DNA from: a virus
IMG/VR virus record: IMGVR_UViG_3300027973_000070
Location: 1 to 53,933 of that record
Reading direction: 5' to 3' (one strand)
DNA length: 53,933 bases
Position 1 is the first letter of the stretch. The number at the start of each line of letters is the position of its first letter. The position numbers and the translations under genes are program-made. This document shows positions 1-8,901 of the stretch, piece by piece. Below the pieces are notes generated by a model, which saw only the letters and a list, made by a program, of their open reading frames with translations, was not told the origin of the DNA and made no database searches.

Positions 1-134
1 ATTATTGTGTCATTTTCAAAAATATTTCTTTTGTAAAATTCTCTTTTACCTTTGCTGTCTTTTTTTGCGTTTGATTTTTGTCTTGACTTAACAGCGCACT
101 TTGAACAAGAGTTATTGCAAGAATATCGCGTTTT
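1..134. repeat. Terminal direct repeat, left copy
   Basis: Positions 1-134 match 53800-53933 base for base except position 8 (T here, G at 53807), so 126 bases from position 9 onward are identical. The repeat lies inside the coding sequence of one HNH gene, and its frame continues correctly across the join. This is what a circular or circularly permuted genome looks like after linear assembly. A genuine short terminal repeat is possible but less likely, because the repeat has no intergenic or regulatory character. Confidence 0.9.
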
Positions 135-443
135 GTTTCCGCAAATTTGACATGACACGCCTTCAAAAAACATAGTTTTTTGGGCTAAAGCAGCTTTTCG
201 AACAAGGTATTCTGGCGTGTCTTTTCTCGTGCGTATGCCTTTTTTAGCCTCATGTGCACAGCATCGTCCAATATGCCCTTGGATGTGAATAGTTGCAGAC
301 ACCTCATAGTCACCATGTTTTGGGCAAGTAACAACAATCTTTGACAACTTATTTTCATAAACCACTTTATCATAGGTGTATCTATTGCCATGAACCTTAG
401 AGGCTTTGGCAATAAATTCTGCTGTTGTTAACCTTGCTACCAT
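1..443 (-). CDS. DUF723/HNH homing-type endonuclease, N-terminal part (continues at 53799)
   Basis: The ATG at 443 opens a frame that runs off the left edge and continues, in frame, at 53799 down to a stop at 53520, for about 240 residues once circularised. The N-terminal ~60 residues (AEFIAKASKVHGNRYTYDKV, then VTCPKHGDYEVS) look like the DUF723 module, common in phage homing-type endonucleases. A Cys cluster (CQICGNK, then CNNSC and CSKC) follows and probably binds zinc. The HNH motif is in the part at the other end of the window. The gene sits between an S74 tail fibre and small tail-proximal genes. No strong ribosome binding site precedes the ATG. I infer a mobile endonuclease, not a structural protein. 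Confidence 0.8.
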   Translation of the reverse strand, partial: MVARLTTAEFIAKASKVHGNRYTYDKVVYENKLSKIVVTCPKHGDYEVSATIHIQGHIGRCCAHEAKKGIRTRKDTPEYLVRKAALAQKTMFFEGVSCQICGNKTRYSCNNSCSKCAVKSRQKSNAKKDSKGKREFYKRNIFENDTI

Positions 444-457
444 AAATTTAGGTAATG

Positions 458-473
458 AAACCGTTGGCGGTTT
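458..473 (-). terminator. Small hairpin after the S74 fibre gene
   Basis: AAACCG-CCAA-CGGTTT forms a perfect 6-bp stem with a 4-base loop just downstream of the fibre stop at 507 and upstream of the HNH start at 443. Only three T residues end the stem, so termination would be weak. It may only be an intercistronic stem. Confidence 0.25.
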
Positions 474-506
474 GATAGTCGGTTTGGGTGATTGTCCAGT
501 TTATGT

Positions 507-2624
507 TCATGTTTTGCTTTCAAGTTGAGCGACACGGGCGCGTAGTGATTGGAGTTCGGCTACAAGGTCGGCAATGACCTCAGAGGTGCTTGCTTGCATG
601 GCTTGGTACACGGGCTTACCATCAGCGTCCACAGCGTCTTTAGTGCCGCTTACGCTGCTTGCATAGACCTCTTGGAATTGGTGCGCCAAGAATCCGCGAG
701 TGCTTGAACCGTTGCTGTTCCATGTGTACTCAACAGGCTGAAGGGCATCAATTCGTGCGCCTTGACCTGTCACAACACCAACAACAGTTTTTAGGCGGTA
801 GTCGGAGGTTACGTTATACAAAACGCCTGTTGTTCCTGTCTGTGTAATAGAGCCAATATCCGCATTTGCATAATAGAAATAAGCATAGGGACTTCCGCTG
901 CTTGCGCCACTTAAATGGCTTGTAACTGTAAATGTGTTGAGGCTGTTTGGATTTACATAAAAACCACCATTTGCATTTACATTTGCGGCACTCGTACCAC
1001 CCACCAGCAAGTTACCGCTGGAGTCGATACGCATCCGTTCTGTGTTGTTGGTGTGAAACCCAAAATAGTTGTTTGTTCTGGTTCCTAAAAATGCGCCGTT
1101 ACTAGCGTCAACAACCAGATTTGCTGCTACGCTACCATCTGAATTTTGAAGTCTAATTGAAGGGTAGGCCGTGCTTGGGTTAGCAGTACCAGAAACAGTA
1201 AATGTTGTAGAGCCAGTTGTGGCCGAATAAGCAGATGGTGTGGTTGTTCCAACCATCAAATTATTACTTGCATCCAGCGTCATTGCTGAGGTGAAGGTAG
1301 CGGCAGCACCAGCACCTGATGTGTTATTTGGGGCTATTGCCCAAGTATGTGCGCCAGCATTTTGCGAGTAATAAGACGCATAACCATTTGTTATGTATTT
1401 GGTAGCATGTCCAACATCTAAAAATAAATTGGCTGATAAAATAACATCATTGGCTGTTGCATTAGCCCAAAAAGCCCCTTGTGCGCCAATTTGAAATGCA
1501 TCGTAAATTGAACTCCAAACCTGTGGTGTAACCCCCAAGCCCAAGTTACCGCTGGAGTCGAGGCGCATACGCTCTGTGCTGTTGGTTCCAAAAGCCATAA
1601 AACTATTTTCATAGTTGTAAATATAAGCCTCTGAACCATTGCAACTTAACTCAAAACCATCTGTTGCGCCAGAGCCAGATGCTGTTGTAGCAAGTTTTAA
1701 TCTTGAAGTTGTTCCGTCAACAATTGCAATACCTTTACCATTGCTAAATGCGGGACTTGTAGTCCCAATACCCAAGTTACCGCTGCTATCCAGCGTCAAG
1801 CTGGTCGCTGGCGCACTGCCGCTGAAGCTGTACGCTGTGCCGCTTGTGCCGCCGCTTAATGTGCCCGTTGCACTCAGCGTCCCGGTGACTGCTAGGCCGG
1901 CGGAGGTATATCGTGCTACCGTATTAACTGTACTACCGTTATAGTAAGAAACATCTAAATTAGGTATGTTAGAACCACCAGATACTAGACTCGCCCAGTA
2001 CCTAGTATTAGCGGCGTTATTTTGGTAAATAGCACTACTATCACTTCTAACTTCCAAATAAGACGTAAGAGTAGCAGACGTAGCACTCAGCGTAGTAAAA
2101 GCACCCGTGGTCGCAGTTGTAGCGCCGACAGTGCCGTTGATGTTGATGCTGGCAGTGCCTGTCAGATTGGTGACTGTGCCGCTGCTGGGTGTGCCAAGTG
2201 CCCCGCCGTTGACGACAGGGGAGCCAGCAGTGCCTACGTTAACCGCCAACGCAGTTGCAATGCCTGTACCCAAGCCGCTTACGCCCGTGGAGATTGGCAA
2301 GCCTGTGGCGTTGGTTAAGGTTGCACTTGCGGGTGTTCCTAAAACGGGAGCAACAAGAGTCAGTGCTGTGCCGTTGGTTGTAGCGCCCGTAATCCCTGCC
2401 AGTACGCCAGCATTGTTGTACTGCACCTGAGTGGTTGAGCCACCCGCAGGGCCAGAAGTTGACCCTGCCAGCAGGGTGACTACGCCTGAACTGTTTTTGA
2501 AGTACAGCTTGCCGTCGTTGGTATTGAGTGCCAACTCACCAGCAACTAGGTTCCCAGCCGACGGGACAGCAGCGCCTGTTGCCGAGTAGTAAAGGGAGAT
2601 TGGGGTGTAGCCGCTTTGTGCCAT
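507..2624 (-). CDS. Tail fibre with C-terminal S74 intramolecular chaperone
   Basis: A 705-residue fibre-like protein. It begins MAQSGYTPISLYYSATG and is Gly/Ser/Thr/Ala-rich throughout. Recurring units such as NSTERMRLDSSGNLGLGVTP and NNTERMRIDSSGNLLVGG are typical of trimeric beta-helical phage fibres. The last ~100 residues carry the SDYRLK signature, FLAHQFQEVY and a terminal heptad helix (VIADLVAELQSLRARVAQLE). That is the S74 auto-cleaving chaperone that trimerises and then releases the fibre. The ATG has an AAGGAA site upstream. It lies directly after another fibre gene and likely carries receptor binding. The repeat region would make it prone to recombination. Confidence 0.85.
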   Translation of the reverse strand: MAQSGYTPISLYYSATGAAVPSAGNLVAGELALNTNDGKLYFKNSSGVVTLLAGSTSGPAGGSTTQVQYNNAGVLAGITGATTNGTALTLVAPVLGTPASATLTNATGLPISTGVSGLGTGIATALAVNVGTAGSPVVNGGALGTPSSGTVTNLTGTASININGTVGATTATTGAFTTLSATSATLTSYLEVRSDSSAIYQNNAANTRYWASLVSGGSNIPNLDVSYYNGSTVNTVARYTSAGLAVTGTLSATGTLSGGTSGTAYSFSGSAPATSLTLDSSGNLGIGTTSPAFSNGKGIAIVDGTTSRLKLATTASGSGATDGFELSCNGSEAYIYNYENSFMAFGTNSTERMRLDSSGNLGLGVTPQVWSSIYDAFQIGAQGAFWANATANDVILSANLFLDVGHATKYITNGYASYYSQNAGAHTWAIAPNNTSGAGAAATFTSAMTLDASNNLMVGTTTPSAYSATTGSTTFTVSGTANPSTAYPSIRLQNSDGSVAANLVVDASNGAFLGTRTNNYFGFHTNNTERMRIDSSGNLLVGGTSAANVNANGGFYVNPNSLNTFTVTSHLSGASSGSPYAYFYYANADIGSITQTGTTGVLYNVTSDYRLKTVVGVVTGQGARIDALQPVEYTWNSNGSSTRGFLAHQFQEVYASSVSGTKDAVDADGKPVYQAMQASTSEVIADLVAELQSLRARVAQLESKT

Positions 2625-2633
2625 GAGAGTTCC

Positions 2634-4523
2634 TTAAAATGTTCCGCCCGAGATGCCAGACCACACTGGTGCGCTGGCTCCTGCCGATGTTAATACCTGC
2701 CCAGCAGTTCCTGCCGCAGTGAACGCAAATGCAGTTCCAGTGCCGTATGCAGAGCCACCCGCAGTTGCCGTTGCCGTGGAATTGGTTCCACCGTTGGCGA
2801 TGGCTAGGGTTCCACCAACCGTCACCGCCCCGGTCGTCGTGGTTGCTGGTGTCAGCCCTGTTGTGCCAAAGTTGATTGAACTCACGCCAGAGCCAGCGCC
2901 TGAGAACTGCGACCAAGTCATGGCGGTGACATTGATTGTGCCGCCTGCGTCACTTGTGCAGACCCAACCTGTGTCGGCAAGAACCGTTCCTGTTTCAATA
3001 AAGACGTAAGCGCCGGGGACTTGCGCCCATGTACTCATGTCAGCCGCTCTTGCCCATGCTGTGGCCGACGCAACATAAATCCCGTTTTCGGCTGGCGCTG
3101 TTTGGTTCTTTACCAAAACACGGTCAGTTGCAACGATTGAGATGCCGTCAATGGTCTGCGCTCCAGACAATGTGATGTTTGCCGTTGTTCCAGCAACCAC
3201 GGAGGCTTTGGTATCCAAGCCCTGTGCGACAGTATCGACATAGTTTTTGTTGGCAATGTCTGTGGCCGCTGACGGGGTTGTGGCAATGGTTCCTGCCGTC
3301 ACCACAAGGCTTGTAATCGTTCCCAAACTCGTCAGCGATGAGGCCGTAACCCCAGATGCCAGTGTTGCACCAGACAGGGTTCCTGCGGGCGCAATGACTG
3401 CTGCCGTAGTGATGCTTGTCGTCAAGCCCTTGGCATTGATGGTGATGACAGGAATTGCGGTGCTAGACCCTGTAGAGCCTGCCGAAGCCACTGTGGCAAG
3501 CGTGGTTGCATTCCCCACCGATGTCACATCACCTGTCAGATTGGCGTTGGTTGTGACGTTGCTTGCGGTGAAAGCGGTGGCAGTTCCCGTGATGTTTGTG
3601 CCAAGCAAGAAACTTGGAGTGCCAAGATTTGGCGTTACCAGCGTTGGGCTGTTGGACAGCACGACATTTGTCGTTCCTGTGCTTGTGGTGACCCCAGTGC
3701 CTCCGTTGGCTACCACCAAGGTTCCTGCCACCGTTACAGAGCCAGTCGTCGAGGTGGATGGAGTCAGGCCAGTTGAGCCAAAAGAGATGGAGTTGACGCC
3801 AGCTCCGCTGACGATGGAACCCCATGCGCCGTTGGCGTAGCCCTCAAAACTGGCCGTTGTGGTGTTGTACCGCAAATTGCCGTCGCTTGATGTTCCGCGC
3901 TGACCTGTCGTGCCGACGGGCAGAATCATGCCGCCCGTGCCGGGAACTACGGGGTTGTTTGAAATTGACACCGTGGGATTGCCACCTACCCCGGTTCCGT
4001 TGGCTACGTCAATTTGGCTGCTTGTCCCCGTTATCGTGGCCGACGTTACCGCCCCGGCGGTTGACAACACGACCAGTCCGTTGAAACTTGCATTTGCAAA
4101 ATTTAGAGCCTGACCGCTTAAAGCGACGGTAGGGTTGCCAGATACGCCAGAACCGTCTGCAATTGACAGCCCATTGCCAGAAACCGCTATAGAACGGCCT
4201 GTAATGGCCGTAGAAGACGTTTTAACCTGTATGCCAGTGCCAGATGCCACCAAGGACGACAAAGCGCCTGTGGTGCTGATATTGAAGAGTCCCTGCGCAC
4301 CGCCGTCGGTCACAGCCAAGCCGTTGGTCGCGCCCACATACCGACTGTTTGCCAGTTGGGGGGTTTGTGAGACCGTCAGGTAGGAATAGGTCTGAACGGG
4401 TGAGCCAGCAAGCGCCGCAGTCGTGGTCTGGACTGTCACCCCATTTTGGACAATAGGAACCGCCTCAGTGCCTGTGATAGCACCAGCAGCGGGAAGTTGG
4501 AGTATGGTGACTTGTGCAGACAT
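2634..4523 (-). CDS. Tail fibre protein, repetitive
   Basis: A 629-residue Gly/Thr/Ser/Val-rich protein built from repeats such as SINFGTTGLTP and VANGGTG. The segment SINFGTTGLTPATTTTGAVT near the C-terminus resembles SISFGSTGLTPSTSTTGSVT in the middle, so the repeat is internal. A block around residues 420-540 (DTKASVVAGTTANITLSGAQ, then VLVKNQTAPAENGIY) resembles the collar segments of phage tail fibres. The protein ends GISGGTF, close to the SGGTY end of the fibre at 49747. It lies between the small Cys protein and the S74 fibre. I infer a fibre or fibre adaptor; no enzymatic motif was seen. Confidence 0.75.
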   Translation of the reverse strand: MSAQVTILQLPAAGAITGTEAVPIVQNGVTVQTTTAALAGSPVQTYSYLTVSQTPQLANSRYVGATNGLAVTDGGAQGLFNISTTGALSSLVASGTGIQVKTSSTAITGRSIAVSGNGLSIADGSGVSGNPTVALSGQALNFANASFNGLVVLSTAGAVTSATITGTSSQIDVANGTGVGGNPTVSISNNPVVPGTGGMILPVGTTGQRGTSSDGNLRYNTTTASFEGYANGAWGSIVSGAGVNSISFGSTGLTPSTSTTGSVTVAGTLVVANGGTGVTTSTGTTNVVLSNSPTLVTPNLGTPSFLLGTNITGTATAFTASNVTTNANLTGDVTSVGNATTLATVASAGSTGSSTAIPVITINAKGLTTSITTAAVIAPAGTLSGATLASGVTASSLTSLGTITSLVVTAGTIATTPSAATDIANKNYVDTVAQGLDTKASVVAGTTANITLSGAQTIDGISIVATDRVLVKNQTAPAENGIYVASATAWARAADMSTWAQVPGAYVFIETGTVLADTGWVCTSDAGGTINVTAMTWSQFSGAGSGVSSINFGTTGLTPATTTTGAVTVGGTLAIANGGTNSTATATAGGSAYGTGTAFAFTAAGTAGQVLTSAGASAPVWSGISGGTF

Positions 4524-4883
4524 TTATGTACTCGTATTGTCGGGCGGGTTGGGCGCAATTGTGTCCTCGTTGCCCGTCTGTGTTGGCGTCTGGGTGTTCC
4601 CTTGCGTTGAAATCTGGAACTGGCTTGTTCCGCCAGTCATAAGGAAATTGTCGTTTGCCGAAACGCTCACATCAGGGCGTGCAAACCGAAGGTTAATCCT
4701 TTCAGTTTTGCGTGCGGGAAGGCGATAAGGGTCAAGAGTGTCCCAGCATCCTTGACCGCAGACGCGCAGGCCGGGGGAGTTGCCGTCGGGTCTCAAGTCC
4801 ACATAGGCACGCTTCATCTTGCACCTATCGCATACCGCGATGGCAAGTGAAGTCAACCCTTCTGTGTCAATGAAGACTGGCAT
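4524..4883 (-). CDS. Small zinc-ribbon-like virion-region protein
   Basis: 119 residues. An N-terminal Cys cluster (CDRCKMKR, then VCGQGCWD) is separated by a short strand segment (YVDLRPDGNSPGLR), consistent with one zinc-binding ribbon. The C-terminal half is Thr/Asn/Gln-rich and probably disordered. Its start shares one base (TAATG) with the stop of the nozzle/adaptor-like gene upstream, so the two are translationally coupled. I recognise the pattern from head-tail regions of other phages but know no assigned function. Confidence 0.65.
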   Translation of the reverse strand: MPVFIDTEGLTSLAIAVCDRCKMKRAYVDLRPDGNSPGLRVCGQGCWDTLDPYRLPARKTERINLRFARPDVSVSANDNFLMTGGTSQFQISTQGNTQTPTQTGNEDTIAPNPPDNTST

Positions 4884-5953
4884 TATGTTGTATATGGAGA
4901 AATATTCGGGGCGAAGTAAATCGGTGACTTGTCACGCTCCTCCTGCTCTGCTTCGTACAGGTACTTCTCAGCCATCTTCTCCAGATAGCCAATCCTGTCC
5001 ATTGCAACTTGCGGCAGTTCGAGGCTCATGCGGTGAGCCAGCATGAAGACAACAGCCTCGTACCAGCGTTGAGGAATCTGTAGTTCGTTGGTCAAAGCGC
5101 CCACATCCATGATTTGGCTGGAATACCACACGGTCATCTGCACAAATGCATTGCTGGGGGTGGGCCAAAGATAAATCGTTGGGTTTGGAATGGTGCGGTC
5201 GAACCAAAACTGAAAGGGTTGATTTGCCGTGAAGTTCTTGTTGGGCAGGTTGGTGTAGTCGTCGCGGTTCAGGCGCGACATCATCACCTCGGTGCTGTTG
5301 TTTCCGATGTACCACTCACGAAGAGCAAGGGTAGTCCCAGAGGAGGCAAGGATGCGGTAGTAGGCGACGCTTTGACCGGGGTCTATGTCCGTCCACACCC
5401 ATGTGTTGTCTTTGACCGCAACCGCCCCAAGGTTTTGCAAGGTGGAGAACGTCACCCCGTCAGTCGAGTATTGCAGTGAAATATTCCACGTTGCCGACCC
5501 ACCACCAGAGATGTAGGGCAAAAACCCAATAGAGCCTGCATAGATGGGGTTTGTCGTGCCGTAGTTGACCGTGAAACTCCCGTTGGCCGAGGCTTGCTGG
5601 GTGTAGGTGTCGATATTCCCATCGTAGAGGTTTGCAACCGTTCCACCAGCAGAGGAGGTGTATGCCCCGTCAGGACGGTTCAGCGTGCGGTACAGCACGT
5701 TCAGCGTGTCTACAGCGCCATCTGGCAGGGTGTATTGGTACTTGTTGGGGGTCAGGCCAACAACCTCTTTGGTGATGCACCAATACTGGATGCCACGGTT
5801 GATGAGGCTGGAGAGCAAGAACCCAAGCGATTGACGAGCGGAGAGAACTTGCTCGGAAGTCAGTTCTTCAGCCAGCTTGCCGCATCGACGAGCGCCGTGG
5901 TCAATCAGCGTCTGGACGTTGACCGTTTGTCCGTAAGTTTCAGAGTACGCCAT
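4883..5953 (-). CDS. Head-tail adaptor/nozzle-like protein with a lectin-like insert
   Basis: 356 residues from the ATG at 5953, which follows a GGAAG site and the stop of the previous gene. The ends (residues 1-92 and 220-356) resemble phage adaptor or nozzle proteins, with strand-rich segments and a C-terminal helix (EKMAEKYLYEAEQEERDKSP). Residues ~95-218 look like an inserted beta-sandwich of the F5/8 type C (discoidin) kind: NLYDGNIDTY near its start, ISLQYSTDGVTFSTL in the middle and YYRILASSG near its end. Such folds bind carbohydrate. A second, shorter adaptor gene lies at 50982. The insert is inferred from pattern, not from a profile search. Confidence 0.65.
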   Translation of the reverse strand: MAYSETYGQTVNVQTLIDHGARRCGKLAEELTSEQVLSARQSLGFLLSSLINRGIQYWCITKEVVGLTPNKYQYTLPDGAVDTLNVLYRTLNRPDGAYTSSAGGTVANLYDGNIDTYTQQASANGSFTVNYGTTNPIYAGSIGFLPYISGGGSATWNISLQYSTDGVTFSTLQNLGAVAVKDNTWVWTDIDPGQSVAYYRILASSGTTLALREWYIGNNSTEVMMSRLNRDDYTNLPNKNFTANQPFQFWFDRTIPNPTIYLWPTPSNAFVQMTVWYSSQIMDVGALTNELQIPQRWYEAVVFMLAHRMSLELPQVAMDRIGYLEKMAEKYLYEAEQEERDKSPIYFAPNISPYTT

Positions 5954-5954
5954 A

Positions 5955-6203
5955 TCAGCACTTCCATCTTGCAAGAGCCGCTGCCTTGCGGGTAGGCTTG
6001 CCTTTTTCGTCTTTCATCGGCCCCGGCATACCGCTGAATCTGGCGCAAAATGAGTCCTTACGAGCGCCGCCTTGGGGCTGTGGAGCCTTGAGGTTGCTGC
6101 CCGTTGCTGCGTTGTATTTAGCGCGACCCTTGGCAGTCAGACCCGCCCCCTTAGAAACAGGCAACTTTTCACCGCGACCGACTGCAAGGTTGACTTTTTT
6201 CAT
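5955..6203 (-). CDS. Small basic conserved phage protein (DUF6321-like)
   Basis: 82 residues, Lys/Arg/Gly-rich. The distinctive segments GLTAKGRAKYNAATGSNLKA and ARFSGMPGPMKDEKGKPTRK recur in many marine and freshwater phages, usually among structural genes. Its function is unknown to me. It overlaps the gene before it by 4 bases. Its stop is immediately followed by the start of the adaptor-like gene, so the three are coupled. Its high positive charge suggests nucleic acid contact, which is inference. Confidence 0.7.
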   Translation of the reverse strand: MKKVNLAVGRGEKLPVSKGAGLTAKGRAKYNAATGSNLKAPQPQGGARKDSFCARFSGMPGPMKDEKGKPTRKAAALARWKC

Positions 6204-6478
6204 TTCACTTTGGCGGTTTTTGCCGACTGCTTAAAGTCACCAGCCGTTGGCGCACCCTTGCTGCCCACTCGGCGCATTTTCTCGCCAGAGCCTTCAGAAA
6301 TTCTTTCACGTTTTGCATTGATGTTGTCATACAAGCCGCCCCCTTTGAACTTCTTGCCCTCATCGGCCTTGGCAAATTCTTTGCCGACTTTTTGCGAAAT
6401 GCCAACCTTCTTGGCGAACGCAGGGTTATGTGCGACCGCCTCCATCATGCGATGTTGAGCAGGTGACTTACTTGGCAT
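6200..6478 (-). CDS. Small basic conserved phage protein
   Basis: 92 residues. The opening MPSKSPAQHRMMEAVAHNP and the tail EGSGEKMRRVGSKGAPTAGD form a pattern I know from many uncultured-phage head-tail regions. It is strongly basic and contains an FKGGGLY motif like the Gly-Gly motifs of larger virion proteins in this genome. It sits in a coupled run of small genes between a 139-residue protein and the adaptor-like gene. A virion or DNA-associated role is inferred. Confidence 0.7.
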   Translation of the reverse strand: MPSKSPAQHRMMEAVAHNPAFAKKVGISQKVGKEFAKADEGKKFKGGGLYDNINAKRERISEGSGEKMRRVGSKGAPTAGDFKQSAKTAKVK

Positions 6479-6480
6479 GA

Positions 6481-6900
6481 TTAACCCAATGGATTAACGT
6501 AGTGCTTTTGCATTTCAAGAATGACCGTGTAGGCATCACCAGCAGAGCCATCAAGAGTCGTGAAAGTAATCACACCGTCTTTGCCAGTCCCGGCGTTGTT
6601 CCACAAACCGCCAAAACTTGAGTAATCTTGCGTGTAATTTGTATTGGGCGGGATTATTTCAATGACTACTGGTGTGCTTGCTTTCCAATTCATTTGGACT
6701 TCCAAGCCGTGCGTCATTGCTGTGCATTTCAAAATAGTCACAGCATCACAAGCACCGCCTGCCGCTGAAGCGGTAAGCGCGGATGGGGTAACTTTTGCAA
6801 CGGCAGACTCATTTTCAGTCGTGCTCATGGATGCGTAAAACTTCATAATGGCAATGCGCTCACCATCAAAAAGCGTTTGTGAGGTAGCTGTTATAGCCAT
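6481..6900 (-). CDS. Hypothetical virion-region protein
   Basis: 139 residues from the ATG at 6900, which has GGAG six bases upstream; an in-frame TTG at 6912 lies within that site and is unlikely to be the start. The sequence is strand-rich with a compact hydrophobic pattern (VTILKCTAMTHGLEVQMNW, VVIEIIPPNTNY, DAYTVILEMQ) and looks like a folded beta protein. No motif identifies it. Its position between a Gly/Lys-rich virion protein and small basic genes suggests a structural or tail-completion role. Confidence 0.6.
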   Translation of the reverse strand: MAITATSQTLFDGERIAIMKFYASMSTTENESAVAKVTPSALTASAAGGACDAVTILKCTAMTHGLEVQMNWKASTPVVIEIIPPNTNYTQDYSSFGGLWNNAGTGKDGVITFTTLDGSAGDAYTVILEMQKHYVNPLG

Positions 6901-6920
6901 AAATATCTCCAATTAAAGCA

Positions 6921-6934
6921 GGGGCCGTAGCCCC
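6921..6934 (-). other. UNCG-type intercistronic stem-loop
   Basis: On the minus strand GGGGC-TACG-GCCCC makes a 5-bp GC stem closed by a C(UACG)G tetraloop, an exceptionally stable class. It lies between the stop of the gene at 6944 and the start at 6900. Only a weak TGCTTTAATT follows, so it could be a partial terminator or an mRNA-stabilising element. Confidence 0.5.
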
Positions 6935-6943
6935 CACTTGTTT

Positions 6944-7879
6944 TCAACAAGCAACGCCACCACGCTTTTTACCTGCTGGCGTAACCGTTACAGACTCTTT
7001 GGTCTTGGTCACACTATCAGCAGTCTTCTTGGGCATGAAGAAGTCTTTTGCTTTGCCAGCCAGTTCCTTCACCATGCCAAGAGGATTAAATGCATCCTCA
7101 AGGTCACGGCTGTACTTTGGTGCTTTGTCGTAAGCGCCTTTGGTCATATCTTCCCCCTTGTCAGAGGAAGCGCCACCATGATTCATTTTGACCGTGCCGC
7201 CACGTTTAAAAGTGCCAGACAAACGGTCAATACTTACAGGTGCGCTTGGCTTTTTAGCGCCTTGCGGCATCGCGACGGGACGGCCTGAGTTAACAGTTCC
7301 CCCCGTCGCGTAGGCTTTTTTTGAGGATTTACCCCCATGTTTAAAGCCACCAGCATTTCCCATTGTGACGCCGCCCGTTTTGAAACCACCAGCGTTGCCC
7401 ATTGCAACACCACCAGTTTTAAAGCCTCCAGCGTTACCTAGAGCGACACCGCCAGTCTTCAGACCCTTGTGGCCCTTGCTGGCAGGCTTGGACTCGTGAG
7501 ACTTCAGTTCTTTTTCAAGACCCTTCATCTTTGACATCTCGGCCATGTGCGTACCCTTGGACTCACCGCCTTCAGCCTTGCCGCCTTTTTTCATGGGGGG
7601 CATATCGGCGGGAGGAGCCATCATGGGCTTCTTGGGCATCATTGCCCTGCGGCGTGAGGCCATAGAGGGCTTGCCGGGGGCACGGACAGGGGCATTGACA
7701 GCAGGACGGCCTACGAGGGCTGGAGTGCCCATCATCATGTCCATTGACCCGCCGCCCATTGCCATCTTCTTGGTGGCACTACCGCCCTTTTTCATCTTGA
7801 CAGCGCCGCCTTTAGCAAGTTTCAACTCCACTGAAGGCTCCGTGGTCTCCATCTTGACCATTGGTTTAAATTGACCCAT
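6944..7879 (-). CDS. Gly/Lys-rich repetitive virion-region protein
   Basis: 311 residues from the ATG at 7879, which has AAGGAGAG upstream; the longer frame would overlap the preceding gene. It is dominated by Lys, Gly, Met and Ala. Lys-Gly-Gly motifs recur many times (LAKGGAVKMKKGG, MKKGGKAEGG, FKRGGTV), and three 13-residue repeats of the type KTGGVAMGNAGGF lie mid-protein. It ends GGVAC. No enzyme fold is apparent. The charge and low complexity suggest a disordered DNA- or membrane-contacting virion protein. Similar motifs occur in the polyvalent and ejection proteins of this genome. Confidence 0.6.
   Translation of the reverse strand: MGQFKPMVKMETTEPSVELKLAKGGAVKMKKGGSATKKMAMGGGSMDMMMGTPALVGRPAVNAPVRAPGKPSMASRRRAMMPKKPMMAPPADMPPMKKGGKAEGGESKGTHMAEMSKMKGLEKELKSHESKPASKGHKGLKTGGVALGNAGGFKTGGVAMGNAGGFKTGGVTMGNAGGFKHGGKSSKKAYATGGTVNSGRPVAMPQGAKKPSAPVSIDRLSGTFKRGGTVKMNHGGASSDKGEDMTKGAYDKAPKYSRDLEDAFNPLGMVKELAGKAKDFFMPKKTADSVTKTKESVTVTPAGKKRGGVAC
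7340..7456 (-). repeat. Three 39-base tandem repeats within a coding region
   Basis: Three near-identical 39-base units encode the 13-residue repeat KTGGVxxGNAGGF within the Gly/Lys-rich gene. Differences fall mainly at third codon positions and at one variable pair of residues, so the repeat is maintained as protein. Confidence 0.8.
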
Positions 7880-7889
7880 GTCGCTCTCC

Positions 7890-8867
7890 TTATGCTTGAG
7901 TGACGCCAAAAGCGCCAATACGGGTTGCATTCGGGCCTGCCGCAATTGCGGGCAGGGCTATTCCCATCACAAGGCGCTTGATGCCGTCTGCCGCCGAAGA
8001 AGGGAGGTAAGTGCCCCTGACATCACCCGTAGTGGTGGTGGCCGTCAAGGTAGCGGCGGCGGCAAAAGTGCCAGCATCTTCTGCCAAGGTGTTGTTCCAG
8101 CCAGCGCGAGTGATGTACCCGGCATCAGTGATGCGCAGTGGCGCACCCAAGATGTCTGTCGTACCCACCGCAACGGTGACCACGCTTGCGCCAGAAGCAG
8201 TAACACTGGCAATTTGGTAGAAGGCTTTCTTACCACTGACAGTCGTCGATGCCACAGTTCCTGTTGCAATTACCTCGCTCATGGCCTGACCGTAGTAGTC
8301 GTAACCAGAGACAGTAATGTTGACAGAAGTCGGAGTACCAGCGCCTGTGGTGGTAGAAACCGCACGAGGGCAATCAAGCTGCAAGCCTGTTGCTCCACCA
8401 GTAATGGTGGCGGATGTCACACCTGCACCTGCGGCCAGCGTGAGCGTGGTAGCAGTCGTGATGACAGCGGCAACGATGTTGGTCGTCAGTTTTGCCTGTG
8501 GTACAGCGTCCCAGATATAGACTCGACCCAGTGGGCCGACGCCTACGCTCATGGTGGATGGGTTTTGCAACAGTGCATTCCCAGAGCCAATGATGGTGGC
8601 GCTTGCTACAGTTTGTGAAGCACTGACGGTGTAAGTGCCTATGCCGCCTGTACCCGTACCAAATGCCGTGATGTACGTGCCATTGGTGAGCGAGGTTGAA
8701 CTGTCGATGAACATACCCACAGTAATATTGTCACCAGACAGCATGGCGGTGACGGTCAGGGTCGTGGTGGCAATTGAACCAGTGAAGGTTGAAACGGCAG
8801 GGTAGGCGTCCGCACCTTGATAGGTAATGGCGGAGCCTAGAAACAAATCGTCTGAGAATTGGGGCAC
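7890..8867 (-). CDS. Structural protein, probable head decoration or fibre-like
   Basis: 325 residues, rich in Thr, Ala, Gly and Val, beginning [20 protein letters not shown]. Residues ~27-94 form a beta module ([20 protein letters not shown], then [18 protein letters not shown]) that I recognise as an add-on in phage structural proteins. The rest is strand-rich ([17 protein letters not shown]-like). The gene lies two genes after the major capsid gene with only an HNH gene between. A decoration or minor head protein is the most likely role. No catalytic motif is seen. Confidence 0.6.
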   Translation of the reverse strand: MPQFSDDLFLGSAITYQGADAYPAVSTFTGSIATTTLTVTAMLSGDNITVGMFIDSSTSLTNGTYITAFGTGTGGIGTYTVSASQTVASATIIGSGNALLQNPSTMSVGVGPLGRVYIWDAVPQAKLTTNIVAAVITTATTLTLAAGAGVTSATITGGATGLQLDCPRAVSTTTGAGTPTSVNITVSGYDYYGQAMSEVIATGTVASTTVSGKKAFYQIASVTASGASVVTVAVGTTDILGAPLRITDAGYITRAGWNNTLAEDAGTFAAAATLTATTTTGDVRGTYLPSSAADGIKRLVMGIALPAIAAGPNATRIGAFGVTQA

Positions 8868-8901
8868 AATTTTCTCCTTTTGGTCATGAAACCGTTGAGA
8901 G

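Noticed and set aside
7340-7456. Regularly spaced repeats resembling a CRISPR array
   Set aside because: Units are contiguous 39-base coding repeats without spacers, giving a 13-residue protein repeat.
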